A DNA stretch of 64,000 nucleotides, from positions 1 to 64,000 of the forward strand of contig NZ_PXYH01000020.1 of assembly GCF_003012795.1 (NCBI RefSeq), in the 5' to 3' direction. Positions 7,605-16,139 of this stretch are shown here, in pieces; within the stretch, counting starts at the first letter, position 1, and every line of letters begins with the position of its first letter. Both the position numbers and the translations under genes were made by a program. The notes beneath the pieces were generated by a model. That model saw only the letters and a list, made by a program, of their open reading frames with translations. It was not told the origin of the DNA and searched no databases. Origin of the DNA: Zobellella taiwanensis. Lineage in GTDB: Bacteria; Pseudomonadota; Gammaproteobacteria; Enterobacterales; Aeromonadaceae.

Positions 7605-8249
7605 CTACCCTCTGGAGCTGCCGAAGGCATGCTGACGTATGCCAAACTCCTTGGAGTGCTCTTTGCACATGTAGCTTGCAGCTTGGAAGAGCGGCCCGAT
7701 ATCCTCACCAGACTTCCAATGGAACGTACCTGCAACATTCACCAGTCCTCGCGTATCAAACTCTTCAATGCCCAGAGCGGTTGCCCAGGCCGAGTTTAGC
7801 TTGCTGTAAAGAGTTCCTTCCGAGCTCCTCATGTCCCCTAGGGTAAAGTAAGCATCCCGGTTTAACAGTAGTAATAAGTGATAGTGCGGATGACCATCCT
7901 GGCCCAATTCCCTTGCCCATAAATACCTCAAGCCTGGCTCATGCACCCTGCGACCTTGACGCAGGGCACTTTGATAGGCATGCTTCAGCTTTGCTCTAAG
8001 GGAGCAAATGAATCTGTTTATCACGTCGCTTGAGTAACACTCTGTGTTCACAAAACTTGGAAACCTCAAGTCCAGGCGTATGGCAAACACTCGGTTGTGG
8101 TATGCCAAGTGTGTGTTAATTACCTGGTGTGTTTTATGAAGGTACTCAGTGATGCAAGGCCCATTGCCAGTTAGTACTGGCATACCGTTATACTCCTCAT
8201 TATGCCATCTACTTAAGTTAGTATTCATTTCAACTCTAACGTTATTCAT
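7605..8249 (-). CDS. HUH-type replication initiator, inovirus Gp2/YagK-YfjJ family
   Basis: This 214-aa protein resembles the inovirus-type Gp2 and YagK/YfjJ C-terminal domain proteins found on prophage-like islands. I can see both hallmarks of an HUH endonuclease: a His-hydrophobic-His motif GHPHYHLLLLL (about residues 119-129) and a downstream catalytic-Tyr motif SYMCKEH (about residues 192-198, Tyr-x-x-Lys). Such enzymes nick one strand at an origin to start rolling-circle replication. The start at 8249 follows GAAGGTGG; an ATG four codons earlier lacks spacing to that site. It is downstream of alpA on the same strand. Its origin of replication is not identified. Confidence 0.75.
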   Translation of the reverse strand: MNNVRVEMNTNLSRWHNEEYNGMPVLTGNGPCITEYLHKTHQVINTHLAYHNRVFAIRLDLRFPSFVNTECYSSDVINRFICSLRAKLKHAYQSALRQGRRVHEPGLRYLWARELGQDGHPHYHLLLLLNRDAYFTLGDMRSSEGTLYSKLNSAWATALGIEEFDTRGLVNVAGTFHWKSGEDIGPLFQAASYMCKEHSKEFGIRQHAFGSSRG

Positions 8250-8426
8250 AACCACCTTCAATAAATTAATTTACCCAATATTACTATACCGACAACAGCA
8301 CCATCTAAAACAAAGAGAAACAAGCAATAGAAAATAAACAGGCACCGATGAAATCAGATGTTAACGGCAAGAGTTCAACTCTCCAAAAAAATCAAAACAG
8401 AAGGGAAATATTTAGTGATTACCCTC

Positions 8427-8609
8427 TTAGCCATTTCTCTTGGCTAAGCGTTCCAGCATCCAATCCTCTATCTCGCTTTCAAGCCAGCCGGTGGCTTTAC
8501 CTCCGAGAGGAATACCTTTAGGGAAACAGCCCTCAGCAATCTGACGGTAGATAGTAGAACGAGAAAGGCCAGTTTTATCGATGACGTCTTTAAGTCTTAA
8601 AAATCTCAT
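8427..8609 (-). CDS. alpA: AlpA-family DNA-binding regulator
   Basis: This 60-aa winged-helix/Xis-like protein has RLKDVIDKTGLSRSTIYRQI and a following FPKGIPLG...WLESEIEDWM, the standard AlpA pattern. In P4-type and CP4-57-type islands, AlpA activates the integrase or acts as an excisionase. Here it lies between the unknown 490-aa gene and the HUH Rep, all on the minus strand. It could bind the 12-bp repeats at the integrase end. Confidence 0.93.
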   Translation of the reverse strand: MRFLRLKDVIDKTGLSRSTIYRQIAEGCFPKGIPLGGKATGWLESEIEDWMLERLAKRNG

Positions 8610-8658
8610 GACCAGCTCCTTGAATATGGTTCATGAGATACGGCGGAGGTGTAAGATT

Positions 8659-10131
8659 TTACATACTGAAGTCATCAAGGCGACTAACGAGCAATTTACT
8701 CACCCCTTCGGAAACTTCAAAAAGCTCAATCTCCCTACCGGCTTTTTCTCCAGAATCAAGATGCCCACCACTTGCGAAAATCTTTAAACTATGACTTGGG
8801 GATGGCGTTATCATATATTCTGAGTTAAAGAACTGAATGGAAAAATTCCTAACGGTATAATCTCCCCTGCTTTTCATGAGCATAAGAAAACAAAAATCAG
8901 GCCTACTCTCCCTAACAAGATCCAGAGCTCGATTTACTCTAGATGCCAGCATCAAGGATGCACGACAAATAAACAACGCCACCTTGAAACGCAACTGAAG
9001 CGAGCCTGAATTAAAGCCGCCCATATCAGACTCATCAAAGCGGTAACCAGCTTTTTCATTCATAAATCTGCAGGCGATGAAGGAACACACTTTCAGCTCA
9101 TAGGGCTTTACTTTACGGGGGCTGTCTAGCAAAATCTCAAAAACAGTAAATAGCTCTCCTGCTTCAATAAAAAACTCCCCTTCACGAATCAAGTGAGAGG
9201 CTACCGCTAGCACAGCCCAACGCAAATAATCGCCACCACACTCATCAATAACAGAATTAATTTCCTCTACGGAAAAATGAACACCAAAGAAGGCTGGCCT
9301 TGCTATGTTAACCTTGATTCTCTCCAAAGATTTCAAGTTGGCCAAGCTGTACATTTTATCTATAACTGAAATTTCATTGCGATCCGATTTTGAAAGCCTA
9401 TCTTCTACATACTCAATAGAACCATACCTCGAAGAGCAAGCTCCAAAGACAGCATGGGGCAGCCACAAAGAAAATTCACTTTTCACCTTCCCTAGCACAG
9501 CCCTCCCATTAAACCCTGGCATGTAACCACAAAGGATAGAGCTATCAAGTAAATTTTTAATCTGCCCTCGTAGGCGCTGCTCCGTCATACCTGTCAGCTT
9601 GCGCAACTCAGCATTCGACACCCCAGTAACCATACCTAAAGCATCAGAGTGAGCCAGCATCACGGCCAAAAGGTATCTGCTGGCGCGACTAAAGCCTCCG
9701 CGCTTCACACGTTCTGGGTTATCTCCATGCTCAGGGAAAAGCACAGCGTATATCTGCTCATGTAAAGGTGGCGGAGGTGATCCTGCCGGTGATCTGCTTA
9801 CTATGTACTGCTGAATGAAGCCGCTGACTTGGTAAAGAGTTTTACCCGATGAGTCTCTTACCTGGGTAATCAAGCCTGCCTGCTTTAGGTAGTCCATACC
9901 TTTTCTCACAGCCCGATCATCAGAGTCGCACTCCTTCACCAAGCTCTTCACTGTGCCGGAGAACGAGACCGATGCCCCATGTATCACGAACAACCTGATG
10001 ATGAAAAGCCTGGCTTCTGGGGGGAGATCACTGCCCTTTTCCAGCACTGCACTGTTCTGTACTGGGGCAAGCTGCATCAGCTCACCGAAGCCATTTTTGA
10101 GCAAGTAATAGTGAAGCACAATACGCACCAT
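8659..10131 (-). CDS. Unknown 490-aa protein with winged-helix-like N-terminal region
   Basis: I do not recognise this family. The first 230 residues contain two stretches with the rhythm of winged-helix DNA-binding domains: VKSLVKECDSDDRAVRKGMDYLKQAG near 66 (shown in parts: VKSLVKECDSDD and AVRKGMDYLKQAG) and NAELRKLTGMTEQRLRGQI near 177. The C-terminal half is mixed alpha/beta without motifs I can place. It is AT-richer than core genes. It is the first gene of a minus-strand run with alpA and the HUH Rep, next to iteron-like repeats. A replication accessory or regulatory role is inference. A second in-frame ATG 18 codons in (MQLAPVQNS) may be the true start. Confidence 0.6.
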   Translation of the reverse strand: MVRIVLHYYLLKNGFGELMQLAPVQNSAVLEKGSDLPPEARLFIIRLFVIHGASVSFSGTVKSLVKECDSDDRAVRKGMDYLKQAGLITQVRDSSGKTLYQVSGFIQQYIVSRSPAGSPPPPLHEQIYAVLFPEHGDNPERVKRGGFSRASRYLLAVMLAHSDALGMVTGVSNAELRKLTGMTEQRLRGQIKNLLDSSILCGYMPGFNGRAVLGKVKSEFSLWLPHAVFGACSSRYGSIEYVEDRLSKSDRNEISVIDKMYSLANLKSLERIKVNIARPAFFGVHFSVEEINSVIDECGGDYLRWAVLAVASHLIREGEFFIEAGELFTVFEILLDSPRKVKPYELKVCSFIACRFMNEKAGYRFDESDMGGFNSGSLQLRFKVALFICRASLMLASRVNRALDLVRESRPDFCFLMLMKSRGDYTVRNFSIQFFNSEYMITPSPSHSLKIFASGGHLDSGEKAGREIELFEVSEGVSKLLVSRLDDFSM

Positions 10132-10190
10132 AGACCAATAAAGGACAAATAATACCTATAAAAAATGATAATATCCATAAACGATTATTT

Positions 10191-10230
10191 AACGTTGAAA
10201 CAAACGTTTACACAAACGTTGACACAAACG
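10191..10230. repeat. Iteron-like 12-bp direct repeats
   Basis: Three contiguous 12-bp units, AACGTTGAAACA, AACGTTTACACA and AACGTTGACACA, followed by a fourth AACG, lie in the divergent gap between the unknown 490-aa gene and the 187-aa gene. A degenerate unit (AACGATTATTT) precedes them. Spacing of about one helical turn suggests cooperative protein binding, either as an operator or as a replication origin. Confidence 0.8.
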
Positions 10231-10290
10231 AAAATCTGAGAGACTCTCAACCTGCAAAACCTCCAACATTTTCAGCCTCAAGGAAATCTA

Positions 10291-10854
10291 ATGAAAGACA
10301 ACAAGCCAGGCCTGATAAAGAAATGGGTTTATAAAGCAACGGATGTACAGATCTACCACGCCACTAGCTACATACAGAGCAAGGGGTTTGAACTCCCGCC
10401 CGCTCCAAACCCTCGACAATCATTGATTTATCTACTCACAGGCGGACTAACTCCATTTAGCCTTCACCCAACAGAAGGATGGTTAATGTTTCAGAAGATG
10501 ACCGCTCACTGCCGCCAGGTGAAACATACGCTGCACTCGGGTAAAGTTAGAATATCAGCATCGATAGGAAGAGATCATAAGGAAAAGCTAGAGAGAGTAG
10601 CGGAAGAGATGAACATATCTCAAAGTGCGGTGCTAGAGCTTCTTATTGAAAATGCTGAGAAAATAAAGTCAAAACAAAAGAAAGGAAGAAAGGCAGCAGC
10701 CAAAAAACACTACCCATCAACAGGTGATATACCTACCGGGCCCGAGTACACTACATGTAGTCATTTTTTAGCGATGGCAAAAGGTCTCCAACCCATACCA
10801 CTCACCACCAGGTCACCCATACCTAACTCAGGAGATAACAAAGATGCAATCTGA
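10291..10854 (+). CDS. Hypothetical 187-aa protein, possible ribbon-helix-helix domain
   Basis: There is no family I can name. The middle segment VRISASIGRDHKEKLERVAE followed by EMNISQSAVLELLIENAEK (about residues 85-125) has the beta-strand plus two-helix layout of ribbon-helix-helix DNA-binding domains. A Lys-rich stretch (KSKQKKGRKAAAKKH) follows. AAGGAAATCTA precedes the ATG. It is divergent from the 490-aa gene across the iteron-like repeats and convergent with the integrase. A role binding those repeats is a guess. Confidence 0.6.
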   Translation: MKDNKPGLIKKWVYKATDVQIYHATSYIQSKGFELPPAPNPRQSLIYLLTGGLTPFSLHPTEGWLMFQKMTAHCRQVKHTLHSGKVRISASIGRDHKEKLERVAEEMNISQSAVLELLIENAEKIKSKQKKGRKAAAKKHYPSTGDIPTGPEYTTCSHFLAMAKGLQPIPLTTRSPIPNSGDNKDAI

Positions 10855-10948
10855 TAAAAAGCCAATCCATAATAAAATTGGCCAACCTCAAAGTATAACT
10901 TAAAGTGAAAATTTCAGTCGCACACGAAATACATCTAGTAAAACTCGC

Positions 10949-12241
10949 TTACAAGGTCAATTCATCAAGATAGTTCGCCCACACCTGCAACCAATGGCGA
11001 CTTTCCTTTTCATAACGGTGAAGGTCATAGGTCCCTTCAATACCTGAGCGAGAGTGGCCGAGTATAGCTTCTGCAACTTCATTAGGACATTGCAATCTAG
11101 CCAGTGAAGTTCTTACAGTCCTCCTCAAATCATGCGGAGTCCAGCGAGGAAGGTCCAGCATAATCCCTTTTTTCCTCATTACCCAGGTTTGTTCTGTCAG
11201 CTTCTTTTGCTGTACGGGCAACCCTGTGCGTTGGGAAGGGAACAAATACTTTGACTTGCCATGTGATGGAAGCTTTTTCAACAAATCTACGGCTTGCCGT
11301 GGAAGTTGCACATAACGCTCAACATCAGTTTTTGTTTCTCTCAGGTGTAAGGTTTTCTTCTTAAAGTCCACATCCCCCCACTCTGCCGCACACAATTCAC
11401 CACTACGGCATCCTGTATACAACGTAAGCTTTATTATATTTTTCTGCGCAGGGGTGAATGCAGAGTCTGGAAGCCAGGCTAACAACCTGATCAGTTCTTT
11501 ATCCGAAAGAATCCGCTTTCCGGGCTGATGTGTTAACTTCACTTTTGCTTGTCTTAAGCTTGCTTTGGCCAGCAAAGCCGGGTTAGCAACATCGTTCGGC
11601 AAGCGGCCGATACCTATTGCAAACTCATAGGCAGCTGAAAGCTCACGCAACACATTCCCCGCTTGCACATTAGCGCCACGCCTGACGATCTTCATGACTA
11701 GATCCACTACATCCTGGCGGGATATTTCGGAAGCAGGCCGGCTACCCAACTCAGGGACAGCATCGCCATAGAGTGTTCTGCGAGTTTCACTCTGACCTTT
11801 TGGCTTACGCGCCCCTGGCAAAATCTTGCCACTAGGGGATCTTTTATCTTCAATGTACTCAGTCAGATAAAGCTCAATCAGTCCCTGTATCGTGAGCTGA
11901 TCCTCAACTCGATTGATACTCTCTTCCCGCTCCTGAGCTTCTTGCTTGGCTCGCTTTATTTGAGCTGCTGGACATATCCCATAGCGTCGCTGAAGCTTCC
12001 ACTCCTGAAGTATCGCTCTTGCCTGCGCCAGCGACACATCAGGATAGTTGCCAATTTTCGCTTGGACCAGCTTTTGAGTTTCAGGGCTATTATATCGATA
12101 AAAGAATGTTTTTAATCCAGTCCGGCCACAGGTGACCCTCAGTCCCCTGTACTCACCCACATCAGCAAGATCCGCCGCTCCAGGCTTCAGCGCTTCGATT
12201 GTTCTTGTAGTAAGAGGTTTGCTAATCTTCTCGGCTTTCAT
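10949..12241 (-). CDS. int: Tyrosine recombinase/integrase of P4-like type
   Basis: This 430-aa site-specific recombinase has an N-terminal arm-binding DUF4102-like domain (SKPLTTRTIEALKPG, RGLRVTCGRTGLKTFFYRY). The C-terminal catalytic domain shows the active-site set: Arg in YTGCRSGELCAAEW, His-x-x-Arg in TPHDLRRTV, His in ILGHSRSGIEGTYD and the nucleophile Tyr in that same segment. The ATG at 12241 is chosen because similarity begins there; a start 12 codons earlier is possible. Its 5' end faces mutS, the usual orientation with the attachment site upstream of int. It should drive integration and excision of the island. Confidence 0.93.
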   Translation of the reverse strand: MKAEKISKPLTTRTIEALKPGAADLADVGEYRGLRVTCGRTGLKTFFYRYNSPETQKLVQAKIGNYPDVSLAQARAILQEWKLQRRYGICPAAQIKRAKQEAQEREESINRVEDQLTIQGLIELYLTEYIEDKRSPSGKILPGARKPKGQSETRRTLYGDAVPELGSRPASEISRQDVVDLVMKIVRRGANVQAGNVLRELSAAYEFAIGIGRLPNDVANPALLAKASLRQAKVKLTHQPGKRILSDKELIRLLAWLPDSAFTPAQKNIIKLTLYTGCRSGELCAAEWGDVDFKKKTLHLRETKTDVERYVQLPRQAVDLLKKLPSHGKSKYLFPSQRTGLPVQQKKLTEQTWVMRKKGIMLDLPRWTPHDLRRTVRTSLARLQCPNEVAEAILGHSRSGIEGTYDLHRYEKESRHWLQVWANYLDELTL

Positions 12242-12333
12242 GGTCAGGTTCCCAGCTTCTATGCATGGTGGTGGCATAGTGCAGCCTGCTTGTCGCGTGG
12301 CTTTTCAGGCTATCAAAGGTGTATGGTCAAAAT

Positions 12334-12375
12334 CCTACACTACTACCTACACTAAAACCTACACTTTTGTGTAGG
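12334..12375. repeat. 12-bp-spaced direct repeats upstream of the integrase
   Basis: CCTACACTA, CCTACACTA and CCTACACTT start at 12334, 12346 and 12358, exactly 12 bases apart. An inverted copy GTGTAGG (12369-12375) forms a hairpin with the last unit. The block lies 90 bases upstream of int, between int and the presumed attachment site. This fits arm-type integrase sites or AlpA/Xis binding sites. Confidence 0.78.
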
Positions 12376-12560
12376 CTTCAGTGAGATTCATTGGGACAAC
12401 ATGATACGGTCAGAGAAAACAGAAAAAAGTAAAAATCCTTTAAATACAGCAACTAGCGGCATCTAACATCATGAAAAAAGAAGAGATATCACACCAACAC
12501 ACACCTATGATGCAGCAATATCTCTCCCTCAAGGCACAACACCCGGACATACTGCTGTTC
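12376..12560. other. Probable island/chromosome junction (attachment region) at the 5' end of mutS
   Basis: The stretch from the integrase repeats through the first roughly 27 codons of mutS is AT-rich. Third codon positions in mutS are mostly A or T up to about 12550 (for example AAA, GAA, ATA, TCA, ACA, CCT), then switch abruptly to the G/C-ending codons of the core genome. No tRNA is present. I infer that the crossover lies in the 5' part of mutS and that the element supplies the leader and start codon. The exact core sequence cannot be defined without the other end. Confidence 0.5.
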
Positions 12561-15062
12561 TACCGCATGGGGGATTTTTATGAGCTGTTCTACGACGATG
12601 CCAAGAAGGCGTCCCGGCTGCTGGACATCTCCCTCACCAAGCGCGGCCAGTCGGCCGGCACCCCCATCCCCATGGCGGGCGTGCCCTACCACGCGGTGGA
12701 AAACTACCTGGCCCGGCTGGTGCAACTGGGCGAGTCGGTGGCCATCTGCGAGCAAATCGGCGATCCGGCCACCAGCAAGGGGCCGGTGGAGCGGCAGGTG
12801 GTGCGCATCGTCACCCCCGGCACCCTGTCCGACGAGGCCCTGCTGCACGAACGCCAGGACAACTGCCTGGCGGCCGTCTACCACGACGGCCAGCAGTTCG
12901 GCTACGGCATCATCGACGTCAGCACCGGCCGCTTCGTGGTCAACCAGTTCGGCAAGGAAGAAGACCTGATCGCCGAATTGCAGCGCACGCAGCCCGCTGA
13001 GCTGCTCTATCCGGAAGGCTTCGGCTGGTTCCACCTTCTCGAACAGCGCAAGGGCCTGCGCCGCCGCCCCGAATGGGAATTCGATCTGGGCACCGCCCGC
13101 CACCTGCTGTGCCAGCAGTTCGGCACCCGGGATCTGGTCGGTTTTGGAGTGGAGCAGTCGGCCACCGCCCTTTGTGCCGCTGGCTGCCTGCTGCAATACG
13201 TCAAGGACACCCAGCGCACCGCCCTGCCCCACATCAATAGCATCCGCCTGGAACGCAGCCAGGATATGGTGATCATGGACGCGGCCACCCGCCGCAACCT
13301 GGAGCTGACCCTCAACCTGTCCGGCACCCAGGACAACACCCTGGCGGAAGTGCTGGACAACACCGCCACCCCCATGGGCAGCCGCCTGCTCAAGCGCTGG
13401 ATCCACCAGCCCAGCCGGGATCGGCAGGAATTGGCCGCACGCCAGGACATGATCGCCACCCTGATGGAGCAGGGCCGCCACGAGGGGCTGCGCCCCCTGC
13501 TGCGCCAGGTGGGCGACCTGGAGCGGGTGCTGGCCCGGCTGGCGCTGCGCTCGGCCCGGCCCCGGGATCTGAGCCGGCTGCGCGCCGCCCTGCAGGCCCT
13601 GCCCGAACTGCAGGAACAGCTGACCGAGTGCTCCCCCGGTTGCCTGGATCCCCTGGCCGAGGGCATCGGCCAGTTTCCCGAGCTGGCGGATCTGCTGGAA
13701 CGGGCCATCATCGACAACCCGCCGGTGGTGATCCGCGACGGCGGGGTGATCCGCGACGGCTTCAGCCCCGAGCTGGACGAGCTGCGCGAGCTGGCCGCCG
13801 GCGCCCACCGCTACCTGGAGGAGCTGGAAGCGCGGGAAAAGGCCGCCACCGGCATCCATACCCTGAAGGTGGCCTACAACAGGGTGCACGGCTTCTACAT
13901 AGAGGTGAGCCGGGCCAGCGCCCACCAGGTGCCGGTGCACTATGTACGCCGCCAGACCCTGAAGAACAACGAGCGCTATATCATCCCCGAACTCAAGGAG
14001 TACGAGGACAAGGTGCTCAACGCCCAGGGCAAGGGCCTGGCCCTGGAGAAAAAACTCTACGAAGCCCTGCTCGACCGGTTGCTCGAACAACTGGCCCCGC
14101 TGCAGCGGAGCGCGGGCTCTCTGGCGCGGCTGGACGTGTTCGCCAACCTGGCGGAGCGGGCGGAAAGCCTGGACTACTGCCGTCCCGAGCTGACCGACGA
14201 CGAGGTCATCGAAATCGAGGAAGGACGCCATCCGGTGGTAGAGCAGGTGATGAACGAGCCCTTTATCGCCAATCCCCTCTCCCTCTCGGAAAACCGCAAG
14301 ATGCTGGTGATAACGGGGCCGAACATGGGAGGAAAATCCACCTACATGCGGCAAACGGCACTGATCGTGCTGCTGGCCTACATCGGCTCCTTCGTACCGG
14401 CGCAACAGGCCCGCATCGGCCGGGTAGACCGCATCTTCACCCGCATTGGCGCTTCCGACGACCTGGCCTCGGGCCGATCCACCTTTATGGTGGAGATGAC
14501 CGAAACCGCCAATATCCTCAACAACGCCAGCCGCCACAGCCTGGTGCTGATGGACGAGATCGGCCGGGGCACCAGCACCTACGACGGCCTGGCCCTGGCC
14601 TGGGCCTGCGCCGACGCCCTGGCCAACCGGCTGCACGCCTACACCCTGTTCGCCACCCATTACTTCGAGCTGACCGAGCTGGCCGGGCTCTGGCCCAGGG
14701 TCGCCAACGTGCACCTGGATGCGGTCGAGCACCAGGACGGCATCGCCTTTATGCACGCAGTACAGGAGGGCGCCGCCAGCCGCTCCTACGGCCTGCAGGT
14801 AGCCGCCCTGGCGGGGGTGCCCAAGCCGGTGCTGACCCTGGCCCGGCAGAAGCTGGCCGAGCTGGAGCAGGGCCATCCGCCACCGGCCGCCAGGGGCGGG
14901 CAAAAGCCTGAAGTCCAGCCCTCGCTGCCGCTGTTCGATGCCGAGCCGGATCCGGCCCTGGCACTGCTCGACGGCCTGCAGCCGGACGAGCTGAGCCCGC
15001 GCCAGGCCCTGGAGCTGCTGTACCAGCTGAAACAGGCGCGGCGTGAGGCGTCAAAAGCATAA
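12471..15062 (+). CDS. mutS: DNA mismatch repair protein MutS
   Basis: This 863-aa mismatch recogniser has the normal gammaproteobacterial length. The mismatch-binding loop GDFYELF (Phe 36, Glu 38) is present, then connector, lever and clamp domains, and the ABC ATPase with Walker [10 protein letters not shown] (about residue 616), Walker [14 protein letters not shown], and a C-terminal tail. The protein looks intact. The first 27 or so codons are AT-rich and unlike the rest, and no good ribosome-binding site precedes the ATG (CATCTAACATC), both consistent with an integrated element having replaced the 5' end. Expression could therefore differ from that of island-free relatives. It converges on rpoS. 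Confidence 0.97.
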   Translation: MKKEEISHQHTPMMQQYLSLKAQHPDILLFYRMGDFYELFYDDAKKASRLLDISLTKRGQSAGTPIPMAGVPYHAVENYLARLVQLGESVAICEQIGDPATSKGPVERQVVRIVTPGTLSDEALLHERQDNCLAAVYHDGQQFGYGIIDVSTGRFVVNQFGKEEDLIAELQRTQPAELLYPEGFGWFHLLEQRKGLRRRPEWEFDLGTARHLLCQQFGTRDLVGFGVEQSATALCAAGCLLQYVKDTQRTALPHINSIRLERSQDMVIMDAATRRNLELTLNLSGTQDNTLAEVLDNTATPMGSRLLKRWIHQPSRDRQELAARQDMIATLMEQGRHEGLRPLLRQVGDLERVLARLALRSARPRDLSRLRAALQALPELQEQLTECSPGCLDPLAEGIGQFPELADLLERAIIDNPPVVIRDGGVIRDGFSPELDELRELAAGAHRYLEELEAREKAATGIHTLKVAYNRVHGFYIEVSRASAHQVPVHYVRRQTLKNNERYIIPELKEYEDKVLNAQGKGLALEKKLYEALLDRLLEQLAPLQRSAGSLARLDVFANLAERAESLDYCRPELTDDEVIEIEEGRHPVVEQVMNEPFIANPLSLSENRKMLVITGPNMGGKSTYMRQTALIVLLAYIGSFVPAQQARIGRVDRIFTRIGASDDLASGRSTFMVEMTETANILNNASRHSLVLMDEIGRGTSTYDGLALAWACADALANRLHAYTLFATHYFELTELAGLWPRVANVHLDAVEHQDGIAFMHAVQEGAASRSYGLQVAALAGVPKPVLTLARQKLAELEQGHPPPAARGGQKPEVQPSLPLFDAEPDPALALLDGLQPDELSPRQALELLYQLKQARREASKA

Positions 15063-15103
15063 AAAAGCGGCGGCAGAAACAAGGTTTCTGCCGCCGCTTT
15101 TTT
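15061..15103. terminator. Bidirectional terminator between mutS and rpoS
   Basis: A 14-bp perfect stem (arms GCGGCGGCAGAAAC and GTTTCTGCCGCCGC) with a 3-base loop is flanked by A6 on the left and T6 on the right, so it works for both converging genes. The mutS TAA overlaps the first A's. Confidence 0.95.
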
Positions 15104-15125
15104 GAGGTCATGTCTTGGTGGTTTA

Positions 15126-16097
15126 TCAGTCGCTATGGAACAGGGTATCGATGGACAGCCCTTGCTGGGTCAGGATTTCCTTCAGCCGCCGCAGGGCCTC
15201 CACCTGGATCTGCCGCACCCGCTCCCGGGTCAGGCCGATTTCCCGGCCCACATCCTCCAGGGTCGAGGCTTCGTAGCCGAGCAGGCCAAAGCGCCGGGCC
15301 AGCACTTCCCGTTGCTTGGGGTTGAGCTCTTCCAGCCAGTGCACCAGGCTCAGGCGCATGTCGTCATCCTGGGTCTCGGTTTCCGGATCCGTATCACGCT
15401 CGTCGGTGATCACATCGAGCAGGGCCTTGTCGCCGTCCCCCCCGATGGGGGTGTCCACCGAGCTTATTTTCTCGTTCAGCTTGAGCATGCGGGAGACATC
15501 CTCCACCGGTTTGTCGAGGGCCTCGGCAATTTCCTCGGCGGTGGGCTCGTGGTCTAGCCTGTGGGCCAGCTCCCGGGCGGTGCGCAGGTAAACGTTGAGT
15601 TCCTTGACCACGTGGATGGGCAAACGGATGGTGCGGGTCTGGTTCATGATGGCCCGCTCTATGGTCTGACGGATCCACCAGGTGGCGTAGGTGGAAAACC
15701 GGAAACCGCGCTCGGGATCGAACTTCTCCACCGCCCGGATAAGACCCAGGTTGCCTTCCTCAATCAGATCGAGCAAGGCCAGGCCGCGGTTGTTATAACG
15801 GCGGGAAATTTTGACCACCAGCCGCAGGTTGGATTCAATCATCCGCTTGCGGGCGGCGAGGTCGCCGCGTAGCGCCCGGCGGGCGTAATGCACTTCCTCC
15901 TCCGCGGTCAGCAGTGGAGAAAACCCGATCTCACCCAGATACAACTGGGTAACATCCAGGGTGCGTTGGCTGGAAACGCTGAGGATTTCTTCTTCCTGAA
16001 TACTTTCCTGCTCGTCGCGGTTCTCGGCGGCGTCCAGTTCAACGTCAGCATCGAAATCCACTTCTTCGTCGTGGATGACTTCTTTACTATGGCTCAT
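15126..16097 (-). CDS. rpoS: RNA polymerase sigma factor RpoS (stationary phase/general stress)
   Basis: This 323-aa sigma-70 family group 2 factor has region 1.2 ([20 protein letters not shown]), region 2 with the core-binding and -10 recognition segment ([20 protein letters not shown]), region 3 and region 4 ([20 protein letters not shown]). An acidic N-terminal tail of about 45 residues precedes them. It follows nlpD with a 42-base gap, the standard nlpD-rpoS arrangement in which the main rpoS promoter often lies inside nlpD. Confidence 0.98.
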   Translation of the reverse strand: MSHSKEVIHDEEVDFDADVELDAAENRDEQESIQEEEILSVSSQRTLDVTQLYLGEIGFSPLLTAEEEVHYARRALRGDLAARKRMIESNLRLVVKISRRYNNRGLALLDLIEEGNLGLIRAVEKFDPERGFRFSTYATWWIRQTIERAIMNQTRTIRLPIHVVKELNVYLRTARELAHRLDHEPTAEEIAEALDKPVEDVSRMLKLNEKISSVDTPIGGDGDKALLDVITDERDTDPETETQDDDMRLSLVHWLEELNPKQREVLARRFGLLGYEASTLEDVGREIGLTRERVRQIQVEALRRLKEILTQQGLSIDTLFHSD

Positions 16098-16139
16098 GGC
16101 AGTTCTCCCTAAATCCGGGTACTCCCTGACTCCCGGAAG

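Noticed and set aside
1..12450. Conjugation or phage structural genes on the island
   Set aside because: None are visible in this part; the element may extend left of the window, so their absence cannot be judged.
10949..12470. tRNA attachment site for the integrase
   Set aside because: I looked for a tRNA or its 3' end on both strands near int and saw none; the mutS 5' end is the better candidate.
12489..14903. An 804-codon open frame antisense to mutS
   Set aside because: It is a by-product of GC-rich codon usage; composition is Gly/Gln/Val-rich without motifs, and mutS on the other strand is unmistakable.
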